From Dyadobacter sp. CY356 (GTDB lineage Bacteria > Bacteroidota > Bacteroidia > Cytophagales > Spirosomataceae): DNA of 64,000 nucleotides. Position numbers and translations under genes: made by a program. The stretch is from contig NZ_JAJTSZ010000002.1 in NCBI RefSeq assembly GCF_021440195.1, positions 992,001 through 1,056,000 of the forward strand, read 5' to 3'. Under the pieces are notes generated by a model. The model had not been told where the DNA came from. It saw only the letters and a program-made list of their open reading frames with translations, and ran no database searches. How positions within the stretch are numbered: position 1 is the first letter of the stretch; every line of letters begins with the position of its first letter. Below are positions 42,450-51,655 of this stretch, one piece after another.

Positions 42450-44897
42450 ATGAAAATTAAAAATTTACTGCAAAAGCTACTGCTTTTTGCACTGGGAATG
42501 TATTGTATCTGCACAAACAATTTTGCGCAGACAAGCGCTAAAACTTACAGGATATCAGGATTTGTGAGTGATTCGATTGCACAGAAAAAACTGGATTATA
42601 TAACAGTCAATTTACTATCTGAAAAAGGAATTCCGGTAAAAGCAGATTACACAAAAAGTGACGGATCCTTTTCGTTCCCCGCCTTGCAACCTTTAAAATA
42701 TTCCATTGTACTTGTTGGTGTTGGGTACAAAAATAAAACGGTTTTGGTAGATCTGACTGACTCTACAAAGCAACAATCAGATCTGGGTATACTGCTTCTT
42801 ACACCTCAAACCGTAGGGCTAAAAGAAGTTACCATTACTTCAACAAAACAAATCGTTAAGCAGGAAGTCGACAGGATTTCCTATGATTTACAGGCTGACC
42901 CGGAAAGTAAGGTTTTTAGTGTACTGGACATGATGCGCAAAGTTCCGCTGCTATCACTCGATGCGGATAATAATATTCTGATGAAAGGGAACAGCGATTT
43001 CAAGATTCTGATAAACGGGAAACCTTCCAGTATGGTTGAGCGAAATTATAAGGAAATTTTGAGAACAATGCCGGCATCCTCCATTGAACGAATCGAAGTA
43101 ATTACCACGCCACCGGCAAAATATGATGCCGAAGGATTAGCTGGAATAATTAATATCATCACCAATAAAAAACTCGATAACGGATATAATGGAACTGTAA
43201 ACGTAAGCGAACGTTTTCCAAATGGAGGACCCGGCGTGGGTGGATCTTTTTCTGCAAAAATAGGAAAAATGGGTATGTCAGCTTTGGGAGGAGCGAGTAT
43301 TTTTAAATCTCCGCAAATTATCAATTCAACTTCGCGAAACACCTTTGGCATTGAAAATACGATGCTATTACAAAATGGAACAGCGGAATCCAAAAGTAAA
43401 AGTGCATATCTGGGATATGAAATTTCTTACGAAATTGACAGCCTGAATCTACTATCCGGCCAATTCAATTTAAATGGCAGCAACTCAAATGGAGAAAACA
43501 GACAAGTCAGTCTGTTAAGCACACCGGAATCTGTTTTACAAAAATATTCATTGGCGAATAATACCGGAACAAAAGGTTCAGGAATAGACGCTGCGGTAAA
43601 TTACCAGAGAGGATTCAGAGCAGATAAAAATCGATTGCTTACTTTATCTTACCGGTATTTTGCATATACCAATAACCAAAAAAGTAATATTGCGATCACT
43701 GATAGATTGGATTACGATCAACCTGATTATAAACAAGTTAATGACCAGCAATTTTCAGAACAAACATTTCAGGCAGACTATATCCATCCTTATAAAAAGT
43801 TAAACATTGAGGCTGGCTTGAAAGCGATATTACGCAATAACCAAAGCGATTTTCAAAATCTTTTTGAAAATAATGAAACGGGATCTTATGAAGTTCAACC
43901 TGATTTAAGCAACAAGTTCAGATACGACCAAAATGTCTACGGCGCATACAATACCTATCAATACAGTATCAATAAATGGAGTTTTAAAGTGGGGGCAAGA
44001 GTTGAACAAACTTTGATCAACGCGAATTTTATATCCAGTGAATCAAATCTTTCAACGCATTATTTCAATGTAATTCCATCGATTTCTATTAGCAAAAAAC
44101 TGGTTGGAACCACTGCTATCAATCTGGGTTACACCCAAAGAATTCAACGCCCCGGCATTTACCAGCTCAATCCATTCATTGACAAATCCAATCCAAATTT
44201 CGAAAAAACAGGAAATCCAAATCTCAAACCAGCCTTGGTTAATGACTTTCAGATTGGATACAACTGGTCGAAAAAAATGTCTGTCAATTTTGGCCTTGGT
44301 TACACTTTTTTCAAAAACCTGATATTTCCAGTGGCCGTATATGATTCCAGTACAAATATTACCAGGACGTCGTATGGAAACACGGGGCAAGCAAAGCTCC
44401 CACAGGGCAATCTGAATTTAAACATTCCAATTACTAAAAAATGGAATTTCAGTCTGAACACACGCGTTGCCTATGGAATGGTTCGTGGTGTAGTAAATGG
44501 TAATTTATTAAAGAATGAAGGTTTGATGTACAATTTTTCTGCTTCATCCGGATATCGGTTTGAAAAATCCTGGCGTGTTAATGCAAACCTGAATGCCAAT
44601 GGTAAAGGCGTGAATTTACAAGGATCAACCAATAGTTTTGTTAGTACTTCTTTTAGTGTTAATAAAGATTTGTATCAGGATAAATTATCATTTTCAGCCT
44701 CGGTCTCGAATCCATATAAGAAATACCGGCGCAATATTAATAATTCATTTGGCCCGGATTTTTCCCAATCCAGTATCCGAAGGGATTATTTCAGAACATT
44801 TAATTTCAGTGTGAATTATAAATTTGGAAGGCTCAAAGACGCTATCCGTAAAAATAAAAGAGGAATCAGGAATGATGATGTCCAGAATGGAAGTTAG
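42450..44897 (+). CDS. Outer-membrane beta-barrel family protein (TonB-receptor-like)
   Basis: The 815-residue protein has a signal peptide (LLLFALGMYCICTNNFAQ). A carboxypeptidase-regulatory-like domain follows at about 30-115 (YRISGFVSDSIAQKKLDYITVNLLSEKG). Next is a plug-like region (VLDMMRKVPLLSLDADNNILMKG; SSIERIEVITTPPAKYDAEGLAGIINI), then a long C-terminal beta-barrel in strands. It resembles the outer-membrane beta-barrel family 3 proteins, which are relatives of TonB-dependent receptors. No SusD partner or TonB box is evident. The last residues are basic (RKNKRGIRNDDVQNGS), not the usual aromatic barrel end. The Rpn-type gene begins 42 bp downstream. Confidence 0.85.
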   Translation: MKIKNLLQKLLLFALGMYCICTNNFAQTSAKTYRISGFVSDSIAQKKLDYITVNLLSEKGIPVKADYTKSDGSFSFPALQPLKYSIVLVGVGYKNKTVLVDLTDSTKQQSDLGILLLTPQTVGLKEVTITSTKQIVKQEVDRISYDLQADPESKVFSVLDMMRKVPLLSLDADNNILMKGNSDFKILINGKPSSMVERNYKEILRTMPASSIERIEVITTPPAKYDAEGLAGIINIITNKKLDNGYNGTVNVSERFPNGGPGVGGSFSAKIGKMGMSALGGASIFKSPQIINSTSRNTFGIENTMLLQNGTAESKSKSAYLGYEISYEIDSLNLLSGQFNLNGSNSNGENRQVSLLSTPESVLQKYSLANNTGTKGSGIDAAVNYQRGFRADKNRLLTLSYRYFAYTNNQKSNIAITDRLDYDQPDYKQVNDQQFSEQTFQADYIHPYKKLNIEAGLKAILRNNQSDFQNLFENNETGSYEVQPDLSNKFRYDQNVYGAYNTYQYSINKWSFKVGARVEQTLINANFISSESNLSTHYFNVIPSISISKKLVGTTAINLGYTQRIQRPGIYQLNPFIDKSNPNFEKTGNPNLKPALVNDFQIGYNWSKKMSVNFGLGYTFFKNLIFPVAVYDSSTNITRTSYGNTGQAKLPQGNLNLNIPITKKWNFSLNTRVAYGMVRGVVNGNLLKNEGLMYNFSASSGYRFEKSWRVNANLNANGKGVNLQGSTNSFVSTSFSVNKDLYQDKLSFSASVSNPYKKYRRNINNSFGPDFSQSSIRRDYFRTFNFSVNYKFGRLKDAIRKNKRGIRNDDVQNGS

Positions 44898-44939
44898 ATA
44901 AAATCTTGCTACATTGTAGTTTCACACACTATTATAATT

Positions 44940-45818
44940 ATGCAGCAAGATTATCCTACCCCAGGTCGGTTTATTGACCCTTTGACAGATTTCGGTTTTA
45001 AACGCCTATTTGGAAGTGAACCTAACAAAGAAATTCTTATAGATTTCCTCAATCAATTATTTCTTGGCCAGAAAGTAATCCGGGACTTAACTTACAACCA
45101 AACTGAGCTTTACGGAAATAACGAAGATTCGAAACGAGCAATTTTTGATTTATTATGCACAGGTGATAATGGAGAGCAGTTTCTAGTAGAAATGCAGCGC
45201 GGAAGACAAGACTTTTTTAAGGAACGAGCTATTTTTTACACCTCACGTCTAATAAGTGAACAATTACCGAAAGGAAATAAATGGGGTTATAAATTGAAAG
45301 AAGTTTATTTCATAGCACTGCTGGAATTTACTTTGGAAGAAAGTACGAGCGAACAATATCTTCATGATTTATGTTTGATAGACAAAGTGACCGGGAAAAT
45401 ATTTTACGACAAGCTGGAATATAAATTCATTGAATTACCTAAATTTACAAAGACAGAAAACGAGTTATTTACCGACCTGGATAGATGGTTGTTTTTGTTG
45501 AAAAATATCGTAAAGATGGACAAAATGCCATTATTTATGAGAAAAAGTGTTTTTGAGAAAGTATTTAAAATAGCAGAATTAAACAATTTAAACAAAGAAG
45601 AGCGTATGTCATACGATTCAAGTTTAAAAGCGAAATGGGACTATGAAAATGTCATGGACTATGCGATTAAAACTGCTGTAAAAACAGCCGACGAAAAAGC
45701 GCGTGAGGATATTGTGAAAAACCTGCTGCTTAATACTGATTTTTCAATATCCAAAATAGCTATGCTTGCCGGAGTAACTGAGCAATTTGTATCAGACATC
45801 CGGCAAGAACTAAAATAA
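44940..45818 (+). CDS. Rpn family / PD-(D/E)XK nuclease family transposase-like protein
   Basis: The 292-residue protein begins with the family signature IDPLTDFGFKRLFGSEPNKEILIDFLNQLF. It has the nuclease core FDLLC with Asp and FLVEMQRGRQDFF with Glu-x-Gln, followed by RAIFYTSRLISEQL and a C-terminal helical segment (SISKIAMLAGVTEQFVSDIRQEL). These proteins (Rpn, recombination-promoting nucleases) are common in Bacteroidota, often in several copies, and are not true IS transposases. The gene is full length and lies between an outer-membrane protein gene and a strong terminator. No inverted repeats were seen around it. Confidence 0.85.
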   Translation: MQQDYPTPGRFIDPLTDFGFKRLFGSEPNKEILIDFLNQLFLGQKVIRDLTYNQTELYGNNEDSKRAIFDLLCTGDNGEQFLVEMQRGRQDFFKERAIFYTSRLISEQLPKGNKWGYKLKEVYFIALLEFTLEESTSEQYLHDLCLIDKVTGKIFYDKLEYKFIELPKFTKTENELFTDLDRWLFLLKNIVKMDKMPLFMRKSVFEKVFKIAELNNLNKEERMSYDSSLKAKWDYENVMDYAIKTAVKTADEKAREDIVKNLLLNTDFSISKIAMLAGVTEQFVSDIRQELK

Positions 45819-45844
45819 TAAAATTAAATATCAGCAGTAGAAGG

Positions 45845-45899
45845 TCAAAAAAACAGATCCGATAACAGGAAAACTCTGATTTTCGGATCTGTTTTTTGA
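45845..45899. terminator. Bidirectional terminator between convergent genes
   Basis: The arms TCAAAAAAACAGATCCGA and TCGGATCTGTTTTTTGA form a stem of about 17 bp (one bulged A) with a 20-nt loop. The A-run on one side and T-run on the other give a Rho-independent signal in both directions, between the stops at 45818 (plus) and 45906 (minus). Confidence 0.88.
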
Positions 45900-45905
45900 A
45901 AAAGA

Positions 45906-47261
45906 TTATTCCCTTGCTTTCATTTTATTAAGCGTCGCTTCAAATGACCCCGAGGGCATACCGGTAACTTTTTGAGCGGATACAGCTTTTGTTTGCCACT
46001 CAATTGCTTCGTCTTTTCGTCCAAGTTTATATAGTATTTGGGCATAGGTATCCAGATAGGCTGGATTACCGAGGCTCATCGACCCCTGGCGATCTTTGTT
46101 AAGTGCATCAAAGAATAACATTGATTGCTGCGACCATTTCAGAGCATTTTCTAAATCGCCTTTCTTTTTTGCCATTTCAAAAAAATGCCAGGCATGTTCA
46201 TTAAGTTCGATATGAAAATATTGGGAAGGCGGCGATATCCTCATGGTATGCGACAATTTCCCGGGAATTTGTCTTGATTGTTGTATTTTCATTTCCTTTT
46301 CATCCATACGTTTAAGCGAATCAACCGTTAATCGCATGTGCGTATAATCCAGGAAATTTTCTGCTAACTGGATGTATTGAACAGTATCTTTTACAGCATA
46401 AAAATAACGTAACAAACTTCTTTGACTTGCCAGGGAACCCTTTGCAAAATCCGGCCTGTAAGTATTCTGTATAAACCGCGACAAATCATGAGCCAGGTTT
46501 ATGTTCTTATTCCTGACAGCATTTCTAAAAGTTGTCTCGATGATGGCGTTGTTGATCGCTACCGCCTCTTGTACCGGAATTGATTTGTACAAACTGTCTA
46601 TTAATTTACGTTCCGTGTACTGAATCATTTTGTATCCCCGGCTATCAAGGGATGGTCCCTGCATATATATAAACTTTATAACATTGTAATTTTTCAAAGA
46701 ATCTACTGGCAACTGACCAACGTATTCTTCCAGCAGATCATCTGTAGGAAGCTGCATTTCTTTACGTTTTGCAATATATTCTTTAAGAAATTTTGAAGAT
46801 CTGGATCCAGAGTTATATTCCTTTTCAAAATCCTTTACCTTTTTTTCACCCCTCCTTCCCAAGGCGATATCTGCCTGCTGCGCATACATAAATCCAGCGC
46901 TTGTTGAACCATTAAAACGGTTGAGAATATTTCCGTCAGCATCTACAAATAAAGAAACGGGGGCTCCTTTAATCTCAAACTTTTCGGCAAGCCTATGTCC
47001 CATTTCAGTATCTGTATTTACTCGGATTGAAACGTAATGTTTCTCGAACTTCTCTTTTAAAATCGTTTCATTAAAACCCTGCGTTGCTACTTCATTACAC
47101 TGTTGACAATTGTTGCTCTCCAGATGAATGAAAATCAGTTTCTTTTCCGATCTGGCTTTTTTTGCTGCTTGTTCCCAATCAGGGTTATTCAAAAATACAA
47201 TTTGCCCATACGAGATTGGGCCAATAATTAATAATACTAAGAGCGTGAATAGTGATTTCAT
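45906..47261 (-). CDS. Exported thioredoxin-fold protein with helical C-terminal region
   Basis: The 451-residue protein has a signal peptide (SLFTLLVLLIIGPISYGQ). A thioredoxin-like domain follows at about 25-145, with LIFIHLESNNCQQCNEVATQGFNE (a CxxC motif in the DUF255/thioredoxin_7 style) and FEIKGAPVSLFVDADG with the cis-Pro. The remaining 300 residues are helical with TPR-like texture (LKWSQQSMLFFDALNKD; YAQILYKLGRKDEAIEWQTKAV). It is probably a periplasmic thiol oxidoreductase or a disulfide-dependent chaperone. The client is unknown, and no cytochrome-maturation gene is next to it. Confidence 0.8.
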   Translation of the reverse strand: MKSLFTLLVLLIIGPISYGQIVFLNNPDWEQAAKKARSEKKLIFIHLESNNCQQCNEVATQGFNETILKEKFEKHYVSIRVNTDTEMGHRLAEKFEIKGAPVSLFVDADGNILNRFNGSTSAGFMYAQQADIALGRRGEKKVKDFEKEYNSGSRSSKFLKEYIAKRKEMQLPTDDLLEEYVGQLPVDSLKNYNVIKFIYMQGPSLDSRGYKMIQYTERKLIDSLYKSIPVQEAVAINNAIIETTFRNAVRNKNINLAHDLSRFIQNTYRPDFAKGSLASQRSLLRYFYAVKDTVQYIQLAENFLDYTHMRLTVDSLKRMDEKEMKIQQSRQIPGKLSHTMRISPPSQYFHIELNEHAWHFFEMAKKKGDLENALKWSQQSMLFFDALNKDRQGSMSLGNPAYLDTYAQILYKLGRKDEAIEWQTKAVSAQKVTGMPSGSFEATLNKMKARE

Positions 47262-47375
47262 ATAAAAAGTGGCTAATACAAGATTCTCAAATGTAACCGA
47301 TTGAATCTAAACCATTACACAATTTTGTATGATAAAATCGTAAATATTTATTCAGTGAATTTTATTAGATATAAA

Positions 47376-47421
47376 AAAGGCTCTGAAATCTTCTACGACG
47401 CATCAGATAATCAGAGCCTTT
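47376..47421 (-). terminator. Rho-independent terminator of the metalloprotease gene
   Basis: AAAGGCTCTGA (47376-47386) pairs with TCAGAGCCTTT (47411-47421) across a 24-nt loop. On the minus strand a T-run follows directly, 22 bp after the protease stop at 47443. Confidence 0.8.
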
Positions 47422-47442
47422 CTATATTTTTAACAATCCTAA

Positions 47443-49980
47443 CTACTCCCGGTTAAAACTTTGGGAGCAACCCATAAAATCCATTAAACCCATAATCGGA
47501 GCACCAGGCGGCATATCCAGTACGGTGGCCGGTTCAAACTTATCCGGATTTTTGTGAAACTCTTCAATTTGTGAAAGACCAAAAAGTAAATTTGCCTTTT
47601 GTTTTGGTGTGACCGAAGTAACTTTATCTTTCATCCATTGTCCCAGCTCTTCAACCTTCAAAAGCGTTTCACCTCTAACATTCTCCGGCGCTTTGGAATC
47701 GGCGGCTAACGTTAACAGATATTTCAATGAAAGGTTATTAACCAGCATTTGCAGCTCACCTTTATAACCCGTTATAACAGGAGCTTTCCAGGTTTTGTCA
47801 AGAATTTTGTCAATTACTGGCATCAATCCTGGCTGGTTTTCATCTCTTGCGTTATATTCGATTAAACGTGCCGCGCGTTCGGAACTGAATAAATAAGAAA
47901 ACGTAGTACCTGCTGCCATTTCTGCTGCCGCAATCGGATCAAAAGTTGGTCCGGTATGACCTGTAAAAGTTTCCTGACTTGCCGGATATCCGGTTGGACG
48001 CGGCGGGATCTTTTTGATCAACGCTTCCGGTAATGCCAATGCTTCGGGAGAAATTGTATTAAGCAAAGATTCCAGAGCTCTCCACTGCTCTTTTGGTTCT
48101 ACCATTCTGGTAATCACCTGTCCATCATTTTTTACAGCATGGGTAAAGTACAAACCACCTACGGATTTGGCCACGGCTTCAATCTGGTAGCGATGCAAAA
48201 GATAAATTGGTACCAGAACCTCTTCCAAAGTTGCCATAGGTTCACCATTTCGAATTGCCTTTTCAGAGAAATTATCCAATACCTTTCTTCTCACCGTCAT
48301 GATATTGGTCATCTGATCAATAGGGTTTGAACCATCATCCCACTGGTGAGAAGTTGGATGTGCGTTGCCCCCAATATCAGGAATGTAGATAAAACCTTGT
48401 TTCAGCGTTTCCTGCATAATTTTTTCCAAGGCTGCATCTTCGTCTGTTCCTTTTGGGAACTCGGTATATCCCCACATCACAGCCCGTTTATCCCAGCTCC
48501 CGATTCCTTTTGCATAGGAATCTGAAATATCAACAGTTCCATCTGCTTTCAAAGAAAACTTTGGAAAAGGGTAATCCATCACCGAAGCCCGATCTTTCGG
48601 ACTTGCGGCAAAGTTGTGATTGAAACCTAATGTGTGACCAATTTCGTGGGCTGAAAGCTGACGAATCCGGGCAAGTGCCAATTCCTTCATCGCCGTGGGT
48701 ACAGGTTTCCCATCTACATAAGGCTGCAACAAACCTTCCGCAATCAGGTAATCCTGGCGGTGACGATCGGAGCCTAGTGTGACCACACCCTTAATAATTT
48801 CTCCGGTTCGCGGATCAATAAACGACATGCCGTAAGAAAATCCGCGCGGACTTCCATTCCGATTAACCCAGTTAACCACATTATATCGAATATCCATCGG
48901 ATCAGCTCCTTCCGGAAGTTCTTTTACCTGAAATGCATTTTTATAGCCCGCCGCTTCAAACGCCTGGTTCCAGAATGCGCCGCCCTCAATCAAAGCCGCC
49001 TTTACAGGCGCAGGTGCTCCCCGGTCGATGTAATAAACAATCGGTTTTATTGCTTCGCTGGGCGCTGAGCCTGGATTTTTCTTTTCGAGCCGGTGACGTC
49101 TGATAAATCTTTTAACGATCGGCTCATCCATGGGTGCAGAAAAATCCATATAACTAAACTGACCAAATGCTGAACGTGGATCAAATTTCCGGGACTTATA
49201 TTTGTCATCCGGCAGTTCTACAAAAGACTGGTGCATATTCACTGTAATCGCGCCCGGATCTGGTGCCAAACCACCTCCGCCACCAAAAAAATTGGTATTA
49301 GGATTTCCTCCTGTAAAGGTTATTAATGCCTCAAATTCAGTATTTTTTGGGAAATTTTTTGTGTTTTCAATATATAAAACCGAACGGGTTTCATCCATTT
49401 TATAAACACCTCCTCCACCTGCCGGCTGAGAAACCGCGACTGGTCCGGCGGCCCTTCTCACACCCAAACGTGAAGCAATATTCTGACTGTCGCGGACGAT
49501 AAATGGCGTTATATCAATCAGTATTTTGTCTCCTTCCACCGCCACCGGAACAAAACCCCAGATCACAGATTTGGCAAAGTTATTTTCAACCGCTTTTTTC
49601 TCATCCTGATTTTGTGTGATCGCCCTGTAATTATAAACTGGCTCAACCAAAAGAATTTTTGGGCCAACTTTTACAAATTTGGCAATAGCAGAAGAAGCCT
49701 GGCCACGCTCTGGCCCACCGCTGCCTACACCGTCTGTCAGTGACGAAAAATAGAGAAATTCTTTGTCGAGCTTATCGACTTCAAGCAATACTTTCCCGGT
49801 TTTTTCATCATAGTAAAAATTAAAAAAACCGTCGTATTTTTTCAATCCCTGGGTCACCGAAGTAAATGTTGCAGATGATGCCGCTGGTTTGGCCGGAGTG
49901 GTATTACCAGCTGGATTCTGTGCAAAGGTTAAAGACCCGGAAGCCAGCAGAACGGCTAATGCATTGTAGGTTAATTTCAT
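47443..49980 (-). CDS. Zinc-dependent metalloprotease (DUF4953/DUF5117 type)
   Basis: The 845-residue protein has a signal peptide (LAVLLASGSLTFAQ) and a long N-terminal beta region. The metzincin-like catalytic motif HEIGHTLGFNH has His445, Glu446, His449 and His455; IMTVRRKVLDNFSEKA and other C-terminal helices follow. The family, in which N-terminal DUF5117/DUF5118 and C-terminal DUF4953 domains flank the zinc site, is common in Bacteroidota and Acidobacteria and is presumed periplasmic. The gene has a terminator directly downstream and starts 40 bp downstream of the ABC-export cassette, so it may be read as its last member. Confidence 0.88.
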   Translation of the reverse strand: MKLTYNALAVLLASGSLTFAQNPAGNTTPAKPAASSATFTSVTQGLKKYDGFFNFYYDEKTGKVLLEVDKLDKEFLYFSSLTDGVGSGGPERGQASSAIAKFVKVGPKILLVEPVYNYRAITQNQDEKKAVENNFAKSVIWGFVPVAVEGDKILIDITPFIVRDSQNIASRLGVRRAAGPVAVSQPAGGGGVYKMDETRSVLYIENTKNFPKNTEFEALITFTGGNPNTNFFGGGGGLAPDPGAITVNMHQSFVELPDDKYKSRKFDPRSAFGQFSYMDFSAPMDEPIVKRFIRRHRLEKKNPGSAPSEAIKPIVYYIDRGAPAPVKAALIEGGAFWNQAFEAAGYKNAFQVKELPEGADPMDIRYNVVNWVNRNGSPRGFSYGMSFIDPRTGEIIKGVVTLGSDRHRQDYLIAEGLLQPYVDGKPVPTAMKELALARIRQLSAHEIGHTLGFNHNFAASPKDRASVMDYPFPKFSLKADGTVDISDSYAKGIGSWDKRAVMWGYTEFPKGTDEDAALEKIMQETLKQGFIYIPDIGGNAHPTSHQWDDGSNPIDQMTNIMTVRRKVLDNFSEKAIRNGEPMATLEEVLVPIYLLHRYQIEAVAKSVGGLYFTHAVKNDGQVITRMVEPKEQWRALESLLNTISPEALALPEALIKKIPPRPTGYPASQETFTGHTGPTFDPIAAAEMAAGTTFSYLFSSERAARLIEYNARDENQPGLMPVIDKILDKTWKAPVITGYKGELQMLVNNLSLKYLLTLAADSKAPENVRGETLLKVEELGQWMKDKVTSVTPKQKANLLFGLSQIEEFHKNPDKFEPATVLDMPPGAPIMGLMDFMGCSQSFNRE

Positions 49981-50020
49981 AAAATTAGTATAGGAGTTAT
50001 TTATTCAAAATTTCGACATT

Positions 50021-50467
50021 TTATTTTACCAATTCCGCATTGAGCAGAAATATTTCAGAGCGCAGATCTCCTGTTTTATTCAATAAAAGTTTTCCACGGA
50101 TTTTTACAGGTTTATCAGTGTAACCTACTTCTTTTGACATTTTCACTTCAACCATAGAAGGAATATCACCTTGTCCGCAATATGGGCATTGATCCATCGG
50201 CACCACGGCCAGCATAAATTCCTTGTGCTCAACATCTGCGTTGATGGGAATCATATAACCGGGAAGCTCAACAAACTTATTTTGAAGTGCTTCCAGTTTG
50301 GCCGGAAAGGTTGGCACCATCTTAAATTCTTTATTTTTCCTGTACGATCTCTCTGCAATAAGTTTCCAGGTGTTTGTCATCAAAGGGACGTGTGTCGGAG
50401 GCTGGGCGTTTAAAGTAAAAGTGGTAACAAGAAACAATATCAGAAAAACAGTTTTTCTCAAAATCAT
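50021..50467 (-). CDS. Small exported protein with CxxC motif, accessory to the ABC permease (DUF3299-like)
   Basis: The 148-residue protein has a signal peptide (VFLILFLVTTFTLNAQ) and a compact beta domain with FMLAVVPMDQCPYCGQGDIPSMVEV, a CxxC pair possibly for metal or disulfide chemistry. The layout resembles periplasmic DUF3299-type proteins found beside LolCDE-like transporters. The gene starts 3 bp after the stop of the FtsX-type permease at 50471-51652, and the ATPase gene lies at the head of the same operon. It could be a periplasmic adaptor or chaperone for the transporter, which is inferred from operon position. Confidence 0.65.
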   Translation of the reverse strand: MILRKTVFLILFLVTTFTLNAQPPTHVPLMTNTWKLIAERSYRKNKEFKMVPTFPAKLEALQNKFVELPGYMIPINADVEHKEFMLAVVPMDQCPYCGQGDIPSMVEVKMSKEVGYTDKPVKIRGKLLLNKTGDLRSEIFLLNAELVK

Positions 50468-50470
50468 ACA

Positions 50471-51652
50471 TCAACCTTTTGATAAAGTTTTAGAAATATC
50501 TGTGCTGTAAGCCTTAAATGCAGGAAGCGCAGAGGCCAAAATGCCGATAAGAAATCCTCCGGTCAGGAGATAAAATTCTTCCGTTACAAAATAGAATCCG
50601 GTTAACCTTGCCTGTGATGATTCCTGAAAATGACCTATGAGTTCCAAAGTAAAATGTCCGATAATTATTCCGGCAATAGATCCAATTGAAGTTAAAATCA
50701 GTCCTTCAATCATAATAATCAAAAAAATGCGAAACTGAGATGCACCCATTACCCGCATAATTGCCAGATCATACATCCGCTCTTTCAGAGAATTGTATAA
50801 ACTTACAAAAACGCTGATACCTGCAATAAACATCAGACTCAGGGCAAACCACTGCATAGTTTCTACACCGACACCAATAAGCGAAAATAACCTTGCACTT
50901 TCTTTGGCAGGGGAAGCAGCCTGCATGGAAGTTGTTTTATTGACAATCATCGGAAGGATAATCATCGCCATCCGTGATTTGTATTGTATCAGAAGCGAAG
51001 TAATTTCTCTTTTATCATTCTGACCTTCTGAATCAATTCCATGAATATTCCAAATTGTTGAAATATTGGTAAGAATAAGATTGTCGGTTGTATTTCCTGC
51101 CGGTGCCAAAATCCCGGTAATCACGTAGGGGCGCCCCTCGTGGGCGCCCTCTTCACCAGCAGTCAATCCATGTGAACCATGAAAGGTATCTCCGACTTTT
51201 AAATTTCTATTTTTCGCCATTTCCGAGCCAATAACTACCTCGAAATCTTTTTCCCAAAACTTCCCGTTTGCAATCTTCAAATGATATAAATTGATAAAAC
51301 TGCTATCCGTGCCTACAATCCGGCAACCAAAATAATTATCCCCCAAAGCCAGAGGTACGGCTCGTTTTACCATCGGATTTTTTGCCAGCTGTTGTGCCTC
51401 GGACATAGCAATATTGCCGGTTGGAAAATCAATAAAATAAATACTGCTCAGGATAACTTGCAACGGACTTCCCTTCGCTCCTACCACCAGATCAATTCCT
51501 TTTGCATTCCCCCTTAATTTATCTCCAATTTGTGTTGTTCCAATTAAAAGTAAAGTCAAAATACCTGTTCCGAAAGCAACCAGCAGCACATTCAAAACAA
51601 ATGTCCATTTATTATATAGCAGGCTTTTCCAACTGATTTGAAATGGATTCAT
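50471..51652 (-). CDS. ABC transporter permease, FtsX/LolC-like
   Basis: The 393-residue protein has one N-terminal helix (WTFVLNVLLVAFGTGILTLLLIG), a large periplasmic domain (about 50-270) and three C-terminal helices with YDLAIMRVMGASQFRIFLIIMIEGLILTSIGSIAGIIIGH, the FtsX signature. The segment FHGSHGLTAGEEGAHEGRPYVITGIL resembles the conserved FxGxHGL...PYxVxGIL region of LolE-like proteins. It is half the size of the 800-residue permeases in this window and therefore works as a dimer. The ATPase gene ends 3 bp before it. Confidence 0.9.
   Translation of the reverse strand: MNPFQISWKSLLYNKWTFVLNVLLVAFGTGILTLLLIGTTQIGDKLRGNAKGIDLVVGAKGSPLQVILSSIYFIDFPTGNIAMSEAQQLAKNPMVKRAVPLALGDNYFGCRIVGTDSSFINLYHLKIANGKFWEKDFEVVIGSEMAKNRNLKVGDTFHGSHGLTAGEEGAHEGRPYVITGILAPAGNTTDNLILTNISTIWNIHGIDSEGQNDKREITSLLIQYKSRMAMIILPMIVNKTTSMQAASPAKESARLFSLIGVGVETMQWFALSLMFIAGISVFVSLYNSLKERMYDLAIMRVMGASQFRIFLIIMIEGLILTSIGSIAGIIIGHFTLELIGHFQESSQARLTGFYFVTEEFYLLTGGFLIGILASALPAFKAYSTDISKTLSKG
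51129..51149. repeat. G+C-rich twin palindrome inside the permease gene
   Basis: Two copies of the self-complementary octamer GGGCGCCC start 13 bp apart (51129-51136 and 51142-51149) in an otherwise A+T-rich gene. They encode the in-frame residues around EGAHEGRPY. The sequence resembles a widespread GTAGGGGCG...CGCCC intragenic palindrome, although the encoded peptide also fits the family. Confidence 0.4.
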
Positions 51653-51655
51653 TTA

